From positions 1 through 17,625 of the forward strand of contig CALABM010000072.1 of the NCBI GenBank assembly GCA_937885815.1: a stretch of 17,625 bases of DNA, written 5' to 3'. A program made the position numbers and the translations under genes. The DNA comes from an uncultured Verrucomicrobiales bacterium (GTDB lineage Bacteria; Verrucomicrobiota; Verrucomicrobiia; Verrucomicrobiales; Akkermansiaceae). How positions within the stretch are numbered: the first letter of the stretch is position 1; each line of letters starts with the position of its first letter. A model generated the notes under the pieces. The model ran no database searches. It was given only the letters and a program-made list of their open reading frames with translations, and was not told the origin of the DNA. Positions 15,740 through 17,625 of this stretch are shown piece by piece.

Positions 15740-16501
15740 TTACTGGGCTTCAGACTCGGGTCCAAGTACGCGTGCGGCGAAGGCGGCGTAGTCCTGCTCA
15801 AAGATGAGGGAGTCGTGTTCGCTGGTCTGCACCTGTTCGAAACCGTAGCGGCGGGAGAACTCTGCGCCCTCAGGGGTGACATTATCCGTGATGATGCTGC
15901 GGCAGCGGTGCTGTACATCCTCATATTGTTCAATCGCGAGGCTGAGGAGGTGACGGGTAAGCCCTAAGCCGCGGTAGGCAGGTTCTGTCAGTACGCAGCA
16001 CAGGAACATGTGCAGCGGCTCCTCACTGCCGTCTTCCGGATCTGCAAGCCCTTCCAGTGTGAGGGTGTGATCGTTGTAAGTGCCGGCGCGCAGAGCTTCG
16101 TAAATGGGCTGTTTTACCGGGAAGAGATTCACGAAGGCCACAATTTCATCCCCCATTGCGGCAGCGATGGTGGTGCCGGGGTACCGCTGGTACCAGCGGT
16201 AAGCCTCGGCAGGCGGGGTGATGCAATCCTCACCGTAATACTTCTTCTCCAGTGCCGCCATCTGTTCGAAGTGTTCTTCGGTGAGTTCGCCGAGCACCTG
16301 AAGGCCCGGTGCTTTTTTCGCCAGTACAAAGGAGAGCAGGGCCGTAATGAACAGCACGGCGCACAGAGACGTGGAAAGCACTTTCTTTGCTAAGTCGATA
16401 TCTCCCTCCGGGCCGCTGCCAATGATGAAATAGGCTGAGAAGGAGGCTGCTAACCCGAGCAGCAGGATGATGATAGCTGTTTTGTTTGCTTGCCAGAACA
16501 T
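15740..16501 (-). CDS. Membrane-anchored GNAT-family N-acetyltransferase
   Basis: 253 residues from ATG 16499-16501. Two hydrophobic helices at about 8-27 and 41-61 anchor the N-terminus. Residues about 68-245 form a GNAT domain: motif A strand and pyrophosphate loop LCCVLTEPAYRGLGLTRHLL at 167-186 (YRGLGL is the acetyl-CoA loop), then SRRYGFEQV at 216-224, typical of motif B and the end of the fold. It should transfer an acetyl group from acetyl-CoA; the acceptor is unknown. Membrane attachment is uncommon for GNATs. It is the only gene here with a recognisable Shine-Dalgarno (AGGAG, six bases before the ATG). The rubrerythrin terminator lies just upstream, leaving only about 20 bp, so transcription must come from read-through or a promoter inside the upstream gene. 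Confidence 0.8.
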   Translation of the reverse strand: MFWQANKTAIIILLLGLAASFSAYFIIGSGPEGDIDLAKKVLSTSLCAVLFITALLSFVLAKKAPGLQVLGELTEEHFEQMAALEKKYYGEDCITPPAEAYRWYQRYPGTTIAAAMGDEIVAFVNLFPVKQPIYEALRAGTYNDHTLTLEGLADPEDGSEEPLHMFLCCVLTEPAYRGLGLTRHLLSLAIEQYEDVQHRCRSIITDNVTPEGAEFSRRYGFEQVQTSEHDSLIFEQDYAAFAARVLGPESEAQ

Positions 16502-16518
16502 GTGTTTCTCCTGTATGG

Positions 16519-16548
16519 GAAAAGCGCGCAGGCATACACCTGCGCGCT
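16519..16548 (-). terminator. Intrinsic terminator downstream of rubrerythrin
   Basis: A perfect 10-bp GC-rich stem, AGCGCGCAGG (16523-16532) pairing with CCTGCGCGCT (16539-16548), with a 6-nt loop. On the minus strand it is followed by TTTT then CCC. The short T-run suggests incomplete termination, which would allow some transcription into the acetyltransferase gene. Confidence 0.65.
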
Positions 16549-16570
16549 GTGTGAAGTGGTTACTAATTGA

Positions 16571-17113
16571 TTAGTAGTTTTGGGCCAGAATGGCGAAGTG
16601 TGCCTGCGGGTGGTCACACACGGGGCATATCTCGGGAGCCTTCTTGCCGATGCAGATGTGGCCACAGTTGGCGCACTGCCAGATGGTGTCACCCTCGCGG
16701 GAGAAGACGATGCCTTCCTCGATGTTGCTGAGCAGCTTGCGATAGCGTTCCTCGTGCTCCTTTTCAATGGCGGCTACGCCCTCCATCTTCTCGGCGATTT
16801 CGTCAAAACCTTCGGCGCGAGCTTCCTCGGCGAATGTTTTGTACATGTCCGTCCACTCGTAGTTTTCGCCGGCGGCTGCATCTGCCAGATTGGTCATGGT
16901 GTTAGGCACGCTGCCGCCATGCAGGTACTTGAACCACAGCTTGGCGTGTTCCTTCTCATTGTGGGCGGTCTCTTCGAAGAGCTTGGCAATCTGTACGTAG
17001 CCGTCCTTCTTTGCGCGGGATGCGTAGTAAAGGTACTTCGTGTGTGCCTGGGATTCACCGGCAAAAGCGGCGGCCAGATTTGCCTCAGTCTTGGTGCCTT
17101 TAAGGTCTTTCAT
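16571..17113 (-). CDS. rbr: Rubrerythrin
   Basis: 180 residues, close to the usual 190. The diiron four-helix domain carries E20, E53 and H56 (in HNEKEH), E96/E97 (in FAEEARAEG) and E117/H120 (in IEKEH). The C-terminal rubredoxin-like domain has CANC at 147-150 and CPVC at 163-166, the four iron ligands. Rubrerythrin reduces hydrogen peroxide to water in the cytoplasm of anaerobes and microaerophiles, with electrons passing through the rubredoxin iron centre. All ligands are present, so the enzyme should be active. It has its own promoter and terminator and is probably a single-gene transcript, with a possible PerR/Fur-type box just upstream of the -35 element. Confidence 0.96.
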   Translation of the reverse strand: MKDLKGTKTEANLAAAFAGESQAHTKYLYYASRAKKDGYVQIAKLFEETAHNEKEHAKLWFKYLHGGSVPNTMTNLADAAAGENYEWTDMYKTFAEEARAEGFDEIAEKMEGVAAIEKEHEERYRKLLSNIEEGIVFSREGDTIWQCANCGHICIGKKAPEICPVCDHPQAHFAILAQNY

Positions 17114-17164
17114 AATGCTGTATCTTGGTGTATGAATTTCTCCGCTACTTCAGCGGCTGTGCGT

Positions 17165-17193
17165 AATATACCATGGAAATTTTAAAAAGGCAA
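17165..17193 (-). promoter_or_regulatory. Rubrerythrin promoter
   Basis: Minus strand: TTGCCT (17193-17188), a 17-bp spacer, TATATT (17170-17165). Both hexamers are close to sigma70 consensus. Initiation near 17158 gives a leader of about 45 nt before ATG 17113. Confidence 0.65.
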
Positions 17194-17195
17194 GA

Positions 17196-17210
17196 TTAAA
17201 ATAATTCTAA
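17196..17210. promoter_or_regulatory. Possible PerR/Fur-type operator
   Basis: TTAAAATAATTCTAA is a 7-1-7 inverted repeat with one mismatched pair. It agrees with the Bacillus PerR consensus TTATAATNATTATAA at 12 of the 14 defined positions. It ends two bases upstream of the rubrerythrin -35 box. The region is AT-rich, so a chance match is possible. Confidence 0.35.
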
Positions 17211-17281
17211 AATTTGTTACGGGAGCTGTTTCGGGTAGGTGATGGGGCACTATCAGCGGTGCGTTCGGTTAAGATGGTGGC

Positions 17282-17316
17282 AAAAAAAAGCAGCACACAG
17301 CGTTGGCAGTGTGCTG
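17282..17316 (-). terminator. Strong intrinsic terminator after lptB
   Basis: Minus-strand stem of eight pairs, CAGCACAC with GTGTGCTG (17291-17298 and 17309-17316), possibly extended inside by two more pairs after an A-A mismatch. It is followed at once by eight T residues (17283-17290 on the plus strand reads as A). It lies 28 bp after the lptB stop codon. Confidence 0.85.
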
Positions 17317-17343
17317 ATAGTGAAAGGAGGGCGGGATGCCTGC

Positions 17344-17625
17344 TTACATCTTGAAGTGTTCGCCCAGATAGATTTTGCGGGTCTTGGGGTCATTCGCAAT
17401 CTCTTCAGAGCTACCCTGCTTAATGACCTTGCCTTCGAAGAGAATGTAGGCGCGGTCCACAATGCCGAGGGTTTCGCGCACGTTGTGGTCGGTGATGAGG
17501 ATGGAGAGGCCATCCGTCTCGCGCAGGGAAGCCACGATGTGCTGAATATCCTGCACGGCGATGGGGTCCACACCGGCGAAGGGTTCGTCCAGCATCAACA
17601 GCTTGGGATTGGAGGCCAGTGCTCG
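17344..17625 (-). CDS. lptB: LPS export ABC transporter ATPase LptB, C-terminal part
   Basis: The frame is open to the right edge, giving the last 94 residues; the N-terminal two thirds, with the Walker A and signature motifs, lie outside. Visible elements: Walker B LLMLDEP preceded by RALASNPK, the D-loop GVDP, the switch histidine in ITDHNVRE, and a tail with IANDPKTRKIYLGEHFKM. The combination DEPFAGVDPIAV, TDHNVRETL and YLGE-F near the C-terminus is typical of LptB, the cytoplasmic ATPase that with LptFG extracts lipopolysaccharide from the inner membrane and drives it to the outer membrane. This implies a diderm cell. A related ABC ATPase (LivG/LivF type) is less likely because of the short tail ending in YLGEHFKM. 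Confidence 0.9.
   Translation of the reverse strand, partial: RALASNPKLLMLDEPFAGVDPIAVQDIQHIVASLRETDGLSILITDHNVRETLGIVDRAYILFEGKVIKQGSSEEIANDPKTRKIYLGEHFKM

Noticed and set aside
16562..16575. Near-palindrome ACTAATTGATTAGT at the rubrerythrin stop
   Set aside because: Short, AT-rich, overlaps the stop codon and not linked to a promoter; likely chance.
16580..17185. Plus-strand 201-residue frame opposite rubrerythrin
   Set aside because: Shadow of a gene with all iron ligands; it also reads through the rubrerythrin promoter.

Overview
The window reads as chromosome of a moderately GC-rich, Gram-negative, probably anaerobic or microaerophilic bacterium. An LptB-type LPS-export ATPase implies an outer membrane, and a rubrerythrin implies oxygen/peroxide detoxification in an anaerobe. 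Almost no gene has a Shine-Dalgarno sequence. Together with the protein families this suggests a Verrucomicrobiota-like (Akkermansia-type) gut organism, but that placement is inference, because there is no rRNA or marker gene here. Genes are dense and nearly all on the minus strand. There are no RNA genes, insertion sequences or CRISPR arrays that I can support.

Region A (1-9393, minus) is the unusual part: one tightly packed six-gene operon. It reads from a TTGACA-17-TACCAT promoter at 9365-9393 to beyond the left edge. In order it encodes: a vWA-fold protein whose metal-site aspartates are replaced by asparagine; a coiled-coil protein built on seven 14-residue repeats; a large P-loop GTPase-like protein resembling SrfC; a 1038-residue Hsp70/actin-fold ATPase resembling SrfB; a second coiled-coil protein; and a single-pass membrane protein with nearly identical 20-residue repeats (partial). 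SrfB and SrfC are known as Salmonella 'virulence factor' families of unclear biochemistry. Here they sit with scaffold-like and membrane-anchored partners, suggesting a nucleotide-driven assembly at the envelope. This is the best candidate for an undescribed system.

Region B (9479-15189, minus) is a second operon: a small PH-like protein from a possibly leaderless promoter, two tandem exported M3-family zinc peptidases overlapping by 4 nt, and a four-helix membrane protein of unknown function. Together these would suit peptide degradation in the periplasm.

Region C (15267-17625) holds housekeeping and stress genes: a plus-strand YbjQ-family protein with its own promoter, a membrane-anchored GNAT acetyltransferase, a rubrerythrin with a good promoter, a possible PerR/Fur-type box and a hairpin terminator, and the C-terminal third of LptB followed by a strong intrinsic terminator.
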